DNA of 64,000 nucleotides from Marine Group I thaumarchaeote (GTDB taxonomy: Archaea > Thermoproteota > Nitrososphaeria > Nitrososphaerales > Nitrosopumilaceae), in assembly GCA_013390905.1 (NCBI GenBank), contig JACATG010000004.1, positions 35,223 to 99,222 of the forward strand, in the 5' to 3' direction. Below the pieces are notes generated by a model. That model did no database searches. It was not told the origin of the DNA and saw only the letters and a list, made by a program, of their open reading frames with translations. Both the position numbers and the translations under genes were made by a program. Below, one piece after another: positions 43,118 to 50,873 of this stretch; the first letter of the stretch is position 1, and every line of letters begins with the position of its first letter.

Positions 43118-43250
43118 AAAGGCGCAACCCCCTAACTGCAGAACTCTGAGAGATTACCTCTCGTTGTCAGTACGTTGAATCGTCTGATTGCCTTTATGGT
43201 TCTACGGGGAAGCGCAGTTTATGTGTTAGATTTGAGAACTAACAACATCA
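43118..43250 (+). ncRNA. Candidate structured RNA, GC-rich island
   Basis: About 50% G+C over 43121-43220 in a much more AT-rich region. The ends pair: gcgc (43122-43125) and cccc (43128-43131) against gggg (43206-43209) and gcgc (43212-43215), with AA/AA internal loop. Inside, GAGAG (43148-43152) pairs CTCTC (43158-43162). A competing helix aaaggc (43118-43123)/gccttt (43190-43195) is also perfect. A third hairpin, gttag/ctaac (43225-43229, 43239-43243), is followed by ACA. No coding frame explains it. Confidence 0.45.
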
Positions 43251-43341
43251 CATAATATGGGAAATTCCAGTATTTATTTTTTTTATAAAAAATTACAAAA
43301 ATGATCTAAAATAATTGAAAATTTTAACGAATAGATTTTGA

Positions 43342-43349
43342 TTATATAA
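43342..43349 (+). promoter_or_regulatory. TATA box for the 43371 RNA candidate
   Basis: ttatataa, with the expected start 26 bp on at about 43371, four bases before a perfect terminal stem begins. Confidence 0.5.
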
Positions 43350-43370
43350 CATCTAATAGTTAAAGAAAAA

Positions 43371-43472
43371 TTAAGAAGCCAACTATGCTCATCATTTACA
43401 GTGTCGCACGTATACACACACTCGTAACACGATGGAAATCCAATGACAATAGGGTAATTGTGTTGGCTTCCT
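43371..43472 (+). ncRNA. Candidate small RNA closed by a perfect 9-bp terminal stem
   Basis: gaagccaac (43375-43383) and gttggcttc (43462-43470) are exact reverse complements enclosing 78 nt. A TATA box lies 26 bp before the 5' end. The inner part has no T-arm, so it is not a tRNA. Its frames on either strand look non-coding. It may be a stable RNA of about 100 nt. Sequence conservation is unknown to me. Confidence 0.45.
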
Positions 43473-43498
43473 GATATCATTACACATTTGTAAGATAA

Positions 43499-43711
43499 AA
43501 GAATGATCCATATTTTCTAAATGATAGTGAAACAGATTGGTATCAAGGTTGTTTTGATGATTTTTTAAAATTAGATCCTCTTAAAGAAGATCCAGGTAAT
43601 TCTCCAAATCCTGCATTGGAATTTGAAATGATTGATTCAATTTACACTACAAAAGAAAAATCTACACCAGAGCAAACCATGGATATGTGGTTTGATCATC
43701 ATACCGAATAA
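43499..43711 (+). pseudogene. C-terminal gene remnant, acidic protein
   Basis: From a TAA upstream of 43499 to TAA at 43711 the frame reads fluent protein (NDPYFLNDSETDWYQGCFDD, LKLDPLKEDPG, MWFDHHTE). There is no start codon before the core, so the 5' part has been lost. The family is not recognised. It directly follows the RNA candidate. Confidence 0.5.
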
Positions 43712-43896
43712 ACCCTGAAAAATTATTCAAAAAGAAGTTCAGGTTTTGAAAGTTTCCATTTGCTGTTCCCATCAAGATAATAAAGAACATTTCTTTTTGA
43801 TATGCGTGTCTAGATGAGACAATTTGTCTTGCATTTTGGTTTTTAAAATAAAACAGGTCTAGAGATTTAGTGTTGTAATTGCCACAAGTTTTCAGT

Positions 43897-43969
43897 AGCC
43901 AGGTAGTGTGGCGATCAAGCATATGGGCCTTTGAAGCCCGTGACGCCAGTTCGAGTCTGGCCCGTGCTA
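43897..43969 (+). tRNA. tRNA-Gln (TTG), imperfect
   Basis: A 73-nt cloverleaf with a T arm GCCAG-TTCGAGT-CTGGC, an anticodon arm TGGGC-CTTTGAA-GCCCG (anticodon TTG) and a D arm GTGT...GCAT. The acceptor AGCCAGG/CCGTGCT has two adjacent mismatches (positions 4 and 5). The D loop lacks the usual A14 and G19. No CCA is encoded, and there is no intron. The gene may be functional with a weak acceptor stem, or a decaying copy. Confidence 0.75.
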
Positions 43970-44019
43970 CTCTCAGAATTATATGTTAAAACACCACACG
44001 AAATTCACGTTTTTGTTTG

Positions 44020-44130
44020 CTACTTTCTCCTATTTTTGGCATAGTACTCTTTTCTGTGCTTTCTAATTTTGTCGTAGTTTTTTTCCTTGTATTCCTTTGC
44101 CCCCTCTAGAATTTTATCTTTAAAGGACAC
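44020..44130 (-). CDS. 36-residue Lys/Tyr-rich miniprotein, possible HNH-family remnant
   Basis: GTG frame with AKEYKEKNYDKIRKHRKEYY and a KNRRK end. The KEYxxKN repetition is typical of N-terminal tails in phage/homing HNH proteins, so this may be a leftover of one. Otherwise 43970-44368 shows only a 7-bp hairpin with T tract (44144-44169) and a perfect 8-bp palindrome (44231-44248). Confidence 0.3.
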   Translation of the reverse strand: MSFKDKILEGAKEYKEKNYDKIRKHRKEYYAKNRRK

Positions 44131-44368
44131 GAATTAATTTAAAGTTGAGGCAATCACAAAATCCTCAACCTTTTCTTGCAGGGAATCAAATCCTTCTTAG
44201 TTAATCACAATAATCAATTCTTCTAGAGATATTTGCCATTTGGCAAATCGTATGTGATATTATACAATAATTGTTGATCGACTCATGCCTAAAAAATCAC
44301 ACCTAGAAAGTTCAGTGTTTACCATTTTCACCAAACACTTAATTCAATTGTGATTTCTGTTTGAAATT

Positions 44369-46237
44369 ATGCGTATATTACAATTGCACTGTGATCACAT
44401 CGAGTATACTCCAACAAAAAAGGAGATCCAATCAGCTGAAGATATTGAAAATCCTGAAACCAAAAGATTTGAGGAAATTGTAGTTGCATTTGTTGCAATA
44501 GAAGATGGTGATGATTCTTCAGTAGCACAAAATGCAATATCTCAGATAAAAAATTCTATGGAACAAATTGGCTGCAAAAAATTATTACTATATCCATATG
44601 CTCATCTCAGCTCTAATCTTGCAAAACCATCCATTGCGATAACCTTACTTAAGGAGATGGAAGAAAACGCATCTGATCTTGAAGTATCTCATTCTCCATT
44701 TGGCTGGACAAAATCTTATAATGTAAAAGTAAAAGGACATCCACTAGCTGAAAGCTTTAAAGTAATTACAAAAAATTTAACAGATTCAATAGATAATGAA
44801 GAAATTACATCTGAGGCCCTAGAAGGCGAGTCCAAAATCCTTTCTTATTGGAAGATAATGTCTCCTGATGGAACAATGATCAACATAGGTGATTTTGATT
44901 TTTCAAATCACAAAAAATTAGAAATTTTGGCAAAATATGAATCCATTAAACAACGTCGTGTAGATGAACCTTCTCCACATGTTGCATTAATGAAGAAAAT
45001 GACCATTGCAGATTATGAACCAGCTTCAGATTCTGGTAACTTGAGATTTTATCCTAATGGTCGTCTAATAAAATCTTTGATTGAAAGTTATGTCACTGAT
45101 AAAGTAAAGGAATATGGTGGCTATGAAGTTGAAACTCCAATTATGTATGATTCAGAACACCCAAGTATGATTAGCTACTTTAACCGATTTCCAGCAAGAC
45201 AATATAATATTGATTCAGATGGGAAAAAACTCTTTTTGAGATTTGCTGCTTGTTTTGGGCAATTTTTAATGGCAAATCAATATCAACTATCTTACAAGAA
45301 CCTGCCATTCAAGCTCTACGAGTTAACAAGATATAGCTTTAGAAGAGAACAATCAGGTGAACTCGTTGGTTTAAGACGACTTAGAGCATTTACAATGCCT
45401 GACTGTCACGCATTCTGTAAAGATATGGATCAGGCAATTGATGAGATTAAGATACGATTTGATCTATCTCAAAGTGTTCTTCATGAATTAGGAATTGACG
45501 AATCTGATTATGAAATGGCTATTAGATTCACTGAAGATTTTTACAATGAAAATAAATCCGCAATTGAGGAACTTGTCAAGAAACATGGTAAACCTGTATT
45601 AGTTGAAATGTGGAAAGACAAATTCTTTTACTTTGTTCTAAAATGGGAGTTTAACTTTATTGATAATCTGGGAAAGGCATCTGCTCTCTCTACAGATCAG
45701 ATTGATGTAGAAAATGCTGATAGATATGGAATTGAATTTGTTGATGAGAATAATAATAAACAACATCCTATAATTTTACACAACTCTCCTAGTGGTGCGA
45801 TTGAGAGAATTATCTATGTATTATTGGAAAAGGCTGCAAAAGATATCAAGGAAGGAAGAAAACCACAATATCCACTATGGCTAGCACCAACACAAGTTAG
45901 AGTAATTCCACTAAAAGAGGAATTTAACGACTTTTGTGAAACTTTGACTGATAAAATTTCTAGTAATAATATTCGTGTGGATATTGATGATAGAAATGAA
46001 AGCATTGGAAAAAGGATTCGTGAAGCAGAAAAGGAATGGATTAGATACATTTTGGTTATTGGCGAAAAAGAAGTAAATTCTGAAAATCTTAGCATTCGCG
46101 ATAGACAAACAGGTGATGTTAAGGAATTACCCTTTGATGATTTCTTAAAGGAAATAAATGAGCAAACTAAAGGAAAACCTTTTACTGGTTTAAATTTATC
46201 AAAACATCTCTCAAAGAGACCTCCATTAATGGTGTAA
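44369..46237 (+). CDS. thrS: Threonyl-tRNA synthetase, archaeal type
   Basis: 622 residues. The N-terminal ~140 residues form the archaeal editing domain (D-Tyr-tRNA deacylase-like; MRILQLHCDHIEY start). The class II core has FAACFGQFLMANQYQ, YSFRREQSGE and the HNSPSGAIERIIY motif 3 region. The C-terminal anticodon domain begins PLWLAPTQVRVIPL. It charges tRNA-Thr and removes mischarged Ser. The ureohydrolase gene follows at 3 bp. Confidence 0.96.
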   Translation: MRILQLHCDHIEYTPTKKEIQSAEDIENPETKRFEEIVVAFVAIEDGDDSSVAQNAISQIKNSMEQIGCKKLLLYPYAHLSSNLAKPSIAITLLKEMEENASDLEVSHSPFGWTKSYNVKVKGHPLAESFKVITKNLTDSIDNEEITSEALEGESKILSYWKIMSPDGTMINIGDFDFSNHKKLEILAKYESIKQRRVDEPSPHVALMKKMTIADYEPASDSGNLRFYPNGRLIKSLIESYVTDKVKEYGGYEVETPIMYDSEHPSMISYFNRFPARQYNIDSDGKKLFLRFAACFGQFLMANQYQLSYKNLPFKLYELTRYSFRREQSGELVGLRRLRAFTMPDCHAFCKDMDQAIDEIKIRFDLSQSVLHELGIDESDYEMAIRFTEDFYNENKSAIEELVKKHGKPVLVEMWKDKFFYFVLKWEFNFIDNLGKASALSTDQIDVENADRYGIEFVDENNNKQHPIILHNSPSGAIERIIYVLLEKAAKDIKEGRKPQYPLWLAPTQVRVIPLKEEFNDFCETLTDKISSNNIRVDIDDRNESIGKRIREAEKEWIRYILVIGEKEVNSENLSIRDRQTGDVKELPFDDFLKEINEQTKGKPFTGLNLSKHLSKRPPLMV

Positions 46238-46240
46238 AAA

Positions 46241-47116
46241 ATGAGCTATCTTGATTTGTACCTAAACAATACTCCATTGATTACTTCATCTGATGATGAC
46301 TCTGAACCTATAGCAACTATAATTGGCATCCCCTTTGACGCAACTCATTCTTACAAACCTGGTTGCAGGTTTGGACCTGATGCAATTCGTGATTCGTTTA
46401 ATAATATTGAGATTTTTCATCCTGAACTACAAGTAGATTTAGAGACTGTAAACATTGAAGATTTGGGAAATACTAGACACACTGTAGTTGCATCTGAAAT
46501 GATTGATATGGTGAAAAAAATTACTACTGAACTTGTTGCAAAACAAAGACAACTTTTCATTTTAGGTGGTGAACACTCTATCACTTTTGGCACCTATACA
46601 AGTTTTCCAAAAGAAACTGGTTATGTTGTATTTGATGCTCACTATGATTTACGAGATGAATATGCAGACATTAAACTAAGTCATGCTTCGTATCTCAGAA
46701 GAATTGTTGAAGAAAGAGGTTCTGAAAATATTTTACATATAGGAGCTAGAGCATTTGTAAAAGAAGAATTAGAATTCTTAAAAGAAAATAATATCAAGAC
46801 AATTTCTGATAAGGAAGTTCGAGAAGGCAAGGGACCTCAACTCCTAAAAGATTATCTATCTTCTTTTGATTCAATCTATTCAAGCTTTGATCTTGATGTA
46901 CTGGATCCCGCATTTGCCCCCGGTGTGGGTAACCCTGAGGCTGTCGGAATTACATCTAGAGAATTATTTGACTTGATTCACTCTTTCGAAGAAACTAAGG
47001 TTACTGGCATAGATATTATGGAACTCAATCCATACCATGATGATGGTTCTACTGCATCACTTGCAGCAAAAATAATATCTACTATGATTGCCATGGGGTT
47101 ATCTCATGCTAAATAA
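46241..47116 (+). CDS. speB: Agmatinase-type ureohydrolase
   Basis: 291 residues. The binuclear manganese site is complete: GGEHSI, DAHYDLRDEY and SFDLDVLDPAFAPG. It hydrolyses agmatine to putrescine and urea in polyamine synthesis; the arginase alternative is less likely in archaea. Urea release could also feed urease-bearing relatives. It is 3 bp after thrS and overlaps the next gene by 11 bp. Confidence 0.92.
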   Translation: MSYLDLYLNNTPLITSSDDDSEPIATIIGIPFDATHSYKPGCRFGPDAIRDSFNNIEIFHPELQVDLETVNIEDLGNTRHTVVASEMIDMVKKITTELVAKQRQLFILGGEHSITFGTYTSFPKETGYVVFDAHYDLRDEYADIKLSHASYLRRIVEERGSENILHIGARAFVKEELEFLKENNIKTISDKEVREGKGPQLLKDYLSSFDSIYSSFDLDVLDPAFAPGVGNPEAVGITSRELFDLIHSFEETKVTGIDIMELNPYHDDGSTASLAAKIISTMIAMGLSHAK

Positions 47117-47678
47117 TTTACGAGACACCCTCAACCCTGCACTTGAAAAGATTGGTAAAGGATTTGCATCCACAGGACTATCTCCTAATTTTTGGACTTG
47201 TGTGGGTCTTGTGTTTGCTTTAATATCTGCAGTAGTGTATGGTCTAGGAATTGAGTTTGCATTAGTAATTGGAGGAATTTTGTTACTTGTTTCAGGATTC
47301 TTTGATATGGTCGATGGACAAGTAGCAAAGGCTACTGGCAAGACCTCTAAAAAAGGATCTTATTTTGACTCAATGTTTGATAAAATTGCTGAAGTTGCAA
47401 TATTTTTAGGAATACTAATTGGTGGATATGCTGAACCTTACATAGTATTACTTGCAATAACTTTGTCATTACTAGTCAGTTATGCAAGAGCAAAGTCTGA
47501 TGCTCTCAACATAAAACTTCAAGGAGTAGGTATTGGTGAAAGAGCAGAAAGGCTTTTGGTAATTGCAATAATTGGAATAATTGGTTTTATGGAATATGCA
47601 ATAATAATTGTGGTAGTAATTGCTGGAATTACTTTAATTCAAAGAATGGTTGTAACTGCAAAAAACATTAAAGAATAA
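47106..47678 (+). CDS. CDP-alcohol phosphatidyltransferase (archaetidylinositol-phosphate synthase-like)
   Basis: 190 residues from ATG at 47106 (a TTG at 47088 is also in frame). The catalytic motif is DMVDGQVAKATGKTSKKGSY and DSMFDK, with AK where AR is usual. Several membrane helices surround it. It joins a polar alcohol such as inositol phosphate to CDP-archaeol in archaeal lipid synthesis. Overlaps speB by 11 bp. A decayed relative sits at 40534. Confidence 0.88.
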   Translation: MLNNLRDTLNPALEKIGKGFASTGLSPNFWTCVGLVFALISAVVYGLGIEFALVIGGILLLVSGFFDMVDGQVAKATGKTSKKGSYFDSMFDKIAEVAIFLGILIGGYAEPYIVLLAITLSLLVSYARAKSDALNIKLQGVGIGERAERLLVIAIIGIIGFMEYAIIIVVVIAGITLIQRMVVTAKNIKE

Positions 47679-47680
47679 TA

Positions 47681-47968
47681 CTATCGAAGTTTTCCACGAT
47701 TTCGTCTACTGTCTGCAGATCTGATTTTGAGAATCTTGAAGTGAATTGCACATGAAATACAATAAGTTTTCAACACTGTAGATTGCGCAATGTATGCTCC
47801 TTGTGCACGTAGCTCTTTTGCCAATGTATGTTCCACTAAATTTATTTTACCCGTGACTTTTTTTGCCTTGTCTTTTGGTACAGTTTGTCCGCAGTTGGTA
47901 CATTGTACTGTTCCAGATGAGCCTTTTCCTCCTTTTGTTCGTCCTCTACTTGCACGCTTTAATGGCAT
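47681..47968 (-). CDS. rps26e: Ribosomal protein S26e
   Basis: 95 residues from ATG at 47968 (MPLKRASRG; two residues longer from 47974). A zinc-ribbon pair CTNCGQT and CISCAIHFKI, a basic N-terminus and a KIRSADSRRNR tail identify the protein. Convergent with the phosphatidyltransferase, 2 bp apart. Confidence 0.95.
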   Translation of the reverse strand: MPLKRASRGRTKGGKGSSGTVQCTNCGQTVPKDKAKKVTGKINLVEHTLAKELRAQGAYIAQSTVLKTYCISCAIHFKILKIRSADSRRNRGKLR

Positions 47969-48098
47969 AAACATAAAACTAATTTACCTACTTATATTCT
48001 TGAGGATAATTCAACAGAACTAGTTAAATCACGCCTAAAACATGGATAAAAACTACTTTACATTTTAATTCTAGATCGGATAATTTCAATTGATAATA

Positions 48099-48206
48099 AT
48101 GCGTGGTCTTTGTCATAGTTGCTTTAATTCAGGTGTTGAAATAGTAATATCAAAAGGTAAGATTCTCTGTCAGAATTGCTTTGATAAAATCAATGCAAAA
48201 AACTAA
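48099..48206 (+). CDS. 35-residue zinc-ribbon protein
   Basis: ATG frame with CHSC and CQNC pairs 20 residues apart and a short basic end, the size of a minimal zinc ribbon. It lies 26 bp before the sugar-kinase gene on the same strand, so it may be co-transcribed. Confidence 0.6.
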   Translation: MRGLCHSCFNSGVEIVISKGKILCQNCFDKINAKN

Positions 48207-48232
48207 ATCTGTTGTTATAGGAATGAATAGAA

Positions 48233-49102
48233 ATGAAATTAGCTGTTTTTTCTCATTGTGCAATTGATACAATTACAATTGATAATTATAATTATGAACA
48301 AATTGGTGGTCCTGCTTGTTATTGTGGAATTACAGCAAGACAGTTCAAATTTGATGTAGACTTGTTTACAAAATTTGGTTCTGATTTCCCAAAACAATAT
48401 CTTACCGAATATAAAATAAATTTTGAAAATTCTGAATCAAAAAAAAATACCACTAAATTTGCTATTTCCATTAACGGCTCAGATAGAACTCTCAAACTTG
48501 AAAATGAGTGTGATTTACTAGATTACTCTAGTGTTGATGCTGATGGACATCTTGTAAGTCCAATATATCACGAAATTTCTGATGATGTTTTTAGAAAAAT
48601 TAAGAGTGATTCGAATTTTCTTTTTGTTGATCCTCAGGGTTTTTTGAGGCAAAAGGATTCTCAAAATAATATTGCCTTGAAAAAAACTAATCTTGATTTA
48701 TCAAATGTTAATGCAATAAAGGTTAATCCTGATGAAGCCCAACAAATTGTTACTGGTTCTAATGATGAAATGATGTTGGCATTACAGAAAAAAGGAGTGG
48801 AATATGTATTACTGACAGATAAAGCGGATGTATCTCTTTTAGTTAAAAATAAAGTCTATTCTATTACCTTGCCAAATAAGCAAATTCATGATACAACTGG
48901 AGTTGGCGATATTTTTTGTTCAGCATTTTGCTGTACCCTGCTTAAAGAAAAAGACTTTTTATGGGCACTCTGCTTTGCTGGCGGTGCTGCTCAAGCAGCC
49001 CTTGAGTCGAGAAATGTTGGTTTGCAAAAAATTCCAAGAAAAGGAACTATTCAGACAAATGCTTGTTATTTTTACAATTTGGTAAAATTCCGAGACTTGT
49101 AG
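48233..49102 (+). CDS. PfkB/ribokinase-family kinase
   Basis: 289 residues with the family's two signatures: an N-terminal IGGPACYCGITARQF and the ATP/catalytic TTGVGDIFCSAFC (Asp base in GVGD, normally GAGD). It phosphorylates a sugar or nucleoside with ATP. Substrate unknown. A lone gene apart from the zinc ribbon upstream. Confidence 0.88.
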   Translation: MKLAVFSHCAIDTITIDNYNYEQIGGPACYCGITARQFKFDVDLFTKFGSDFPKQYLTEYKINFENSESKKNTTKFAISINGSDRTLKLENECDLLDYSSVDADGHLVSPIYHEISDDVFRKIKSDSNFLFVDPQGFLRQKDSQNNIALKKTNLDLSNVNAIKVNPDEAQQIVTGSNDEMMLALQKKGVEYVLLTDKADVSLLVKNKVYSITLPNKQIHDTTGVGDIFCSAFCCTLLKEKDFLWALCFAGGAAQAALESRNVGLQKIPRKGTIQTNACYFYNLVKFRDL

Positions 49103-49157
49103 TGCATTTTGAACACAAATTCCTTTAACATCTATTCTGGCTTCAACAAATTACAAT

Positions 49158-49727
49158 ATGATTGGAATAGCATTAGCACTAACAATGTTAATTGTCAGTT
49201 CAATTATTGATGTTCGGAAAAGAGAAATTCATGATTATTATTGGATAGGATTTGGAAGTGTAGGATTTCTACTTTTGTTTATCGATCCTGATATTGTTCC
49301 CAATTTACTGACAATAGGATTTGCATTAATCATAGCACCATTTGTGATTTTATTGTGGAGGATAGGACTTTTTGGAGGGGCAGATGCATTTGCACTAATA
49401 GCATTAGCAGTTATTGCGCCAATGGCTACATTTAGTGAGAATGCTGTAACACCGTTTACCACACTTTCAAATGCAGCAATACTGTTTGTGATCCCATTAT
49501 TGATTAATGTAATGAGAAATGTCATAGCTCAGATTAAAGGAGAAAATATTTTTGAAGAATTTGACGCAAGTACTGCAAAGAAATCTGCTGCAATATTAAT
49601 TGGATACAGATCTAAAAATCCAAGATTTGGGTTTGCTATAGAAAAAACAGAAAATGGTAAGAAAAAATTCGATTTAGCTATGCATCATGCAGAAAATCAA
49701 GAGTTCTGTGCCCAACCAAACACCTGA
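49158..49727 (+). CDS. Archaeal type IV prepilin peptidase (A24 family)
   Basis: 189 residues with about five membrane helices. The two catalytic aspartates are D18 (SSIIDVRKREI) and D76 in GGAD (73-76), the archaeal GxHyD form. It cleaves signal peptides of pilins or archaellins at the membrane. A soluble C-terminal tail of about 60 residues is unusually long for the family. No pilin gene is adjacent. Confidence 0.88.
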   Translation: MIGIALALTMLIVSSIIDVRKREIHDYYWIGFGSVGFLLLFIDPDIVPNLLTIGFALIIAPFVILLWRIGLFGGADAFALIALAVIAPMATFSENAVTPFTTLSNAAILFVIPLLINVMRNVIAQIKGENIFEEFDASTAKKSAAILIGYRSKNPRFGFAIEKTENGKKKFDLAMHHAENQEFCAQPNT

Positions 49728-49874
49728 ATTACTCCCGGAATTCCATATTTGTTATCAATTACAGGCGGATTTATCATTAAATTATTCCATGGAGACATAA
49801 TTCTAGGCATGTAATTGTAATTAGTCTTTTCAAAGACAATATCGTTTTATTGCACTGGATAGTTTCTTTCTTCT

Positions 49875-50873
49875 GTGCAAATAGGCATTTATGGTTCTGG
49901 AAATACAGACGCTGCAGCAAAGACAATTAAAAAAATTCTAGATGAATCTGAAATCAAATCATTCAAGATATCAAAATCTAAGAATAAACAAGCTGATTGC
50001 ATTATTGTGCTGGGTGGTGATAAAGGAGTTAGAAATTATTTTCATAGCACTTTTGATACTGTTACTCCTGTATTGGGAATTAGTGAAGGTGAGGCAAGTG
50101 GATTTCTAGCTCAAATAGATCTTCGAGAATTTTCTTCTTACGTTAACGTCTTGAAAAAACAAAAATACACTATTGAAGAGGTTCCACGACTTGGTGTAAA
50201 AATTGATGGCAAAAATGTCTATCCAGTACTTAATGATGTTGCAGTGTTTCCTTCAAAGAGTGCTATGTTGATGGAGCATACACTGAGTGTAAATGGAGAA
50301 GAAGTATGGCACGATAATAGTGATGGGATAATTGTATCTACTCCAATTGGTTCCTCTGCATATTCTATGTCTGCTGGTGGCCCTGTCTTATTTCAAGATT
50401 CGGCTGTGTTTGAAATAATTTCTGTAAATTCTCTTGATGTAACTAGAAGACCAATCATTGTATCTAATGATAGTTCTATTGAGATTAGTGATATCTATGC
50501 AAGACTACATTGTGAAGCTGTCCTTGATGGTTCTGATAGATATAAGGTAAACAAAACTGTTGAGTGCACTCAATTCTTTCCTCATGCAAAAATCATTCGA
50601 CTCAAAAAGGACTCTACTGCAATTTCTGCTCTTGCAAAAAAAGTACATCTTGCTGAAGAGTTACTTAGTATGCCTCCAAGCTCTAAATTACTTCTAAAAA
50701 CATTAGAGTATGAAGGAGCATTAACACAAAAAGATCTAGTAAACAAAACCTTACTTCCTGCTAGGACTGTTAGAATGGCACTAAGTCATCTTTTGAAAAA
50801 GGGATATGTCAAAAAGAAAGTTTCAATCAGAGATGCTAGGCAGAAAATCTATGAAATATCAAAGATAAAATAA
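49875..50873 (+). CDS. nadK: NAD kinase with C-terminal winged-helix domain
   Basis: 332 residues, GTG start. Residues 1-265 form the NAD kinase: a GGDK (47-50) in place of GGDG, LNDVAVFPSK for the NE/D motif, and IIVSTPIGSSAYSMSAGGP. Residues about 268-332 are a winged helix of MarR-like kind (GALTQKDLVNKTLLPARTVR, LLKKGYVKKK). It makes NADP from NAD. The fused DNA-binding-like domain may sense or regulate the cofactor state (inference). Confidence 0.85.
   Translation: MQIGIYGSGNTDAAAKTIKKILDESEIKSFKISKSKNKQADCIIVLGGDKGVRNYFHSTFDTVTPVLGISEGEASGFLAQIDLREFSSYVNVLKKQKYTIEEVPRLGVKIDGKNVYPVLNDVAVFPSKSAMLMEHTLSVNGEEVWHDNSDGIIVSTPIGSSAYSMSAGGPVLFQDSAVFEIISVNSLDVTRRPIIVSNDSSIEISDIYARLHCEAVLDGSDRYKVNKTVECTQFFPHAKIIRLKKDSTAISALAKKVHLAEELLSMPPSSKLLLKTLEYEGALTQKDLVNKTLLPARTVRMALSHLLKKGYVKKKVSIRDARQKIYEISKIK

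Noticed and set aside
43283..43480. A 65-codon leftward frame across the RNA candidate
   Set aside because: It covers the promoter and both arms of the inverted repeat, has odd Cys/His/aromatic composition and no family resemblance.
43662..43922. An 86-codon leftward frame ending inside a gene remnant and starting inside the tRNA
   Set aside because: It overlaps the tRNA-Gln and the 43499 remnant, and reads as an antisense shadow.
49238..49525. A 95-codon leftward frame opposite the prepilin peptidase
   Set aside because: Antisense shadow of a well-supported membrane peptidase gene.
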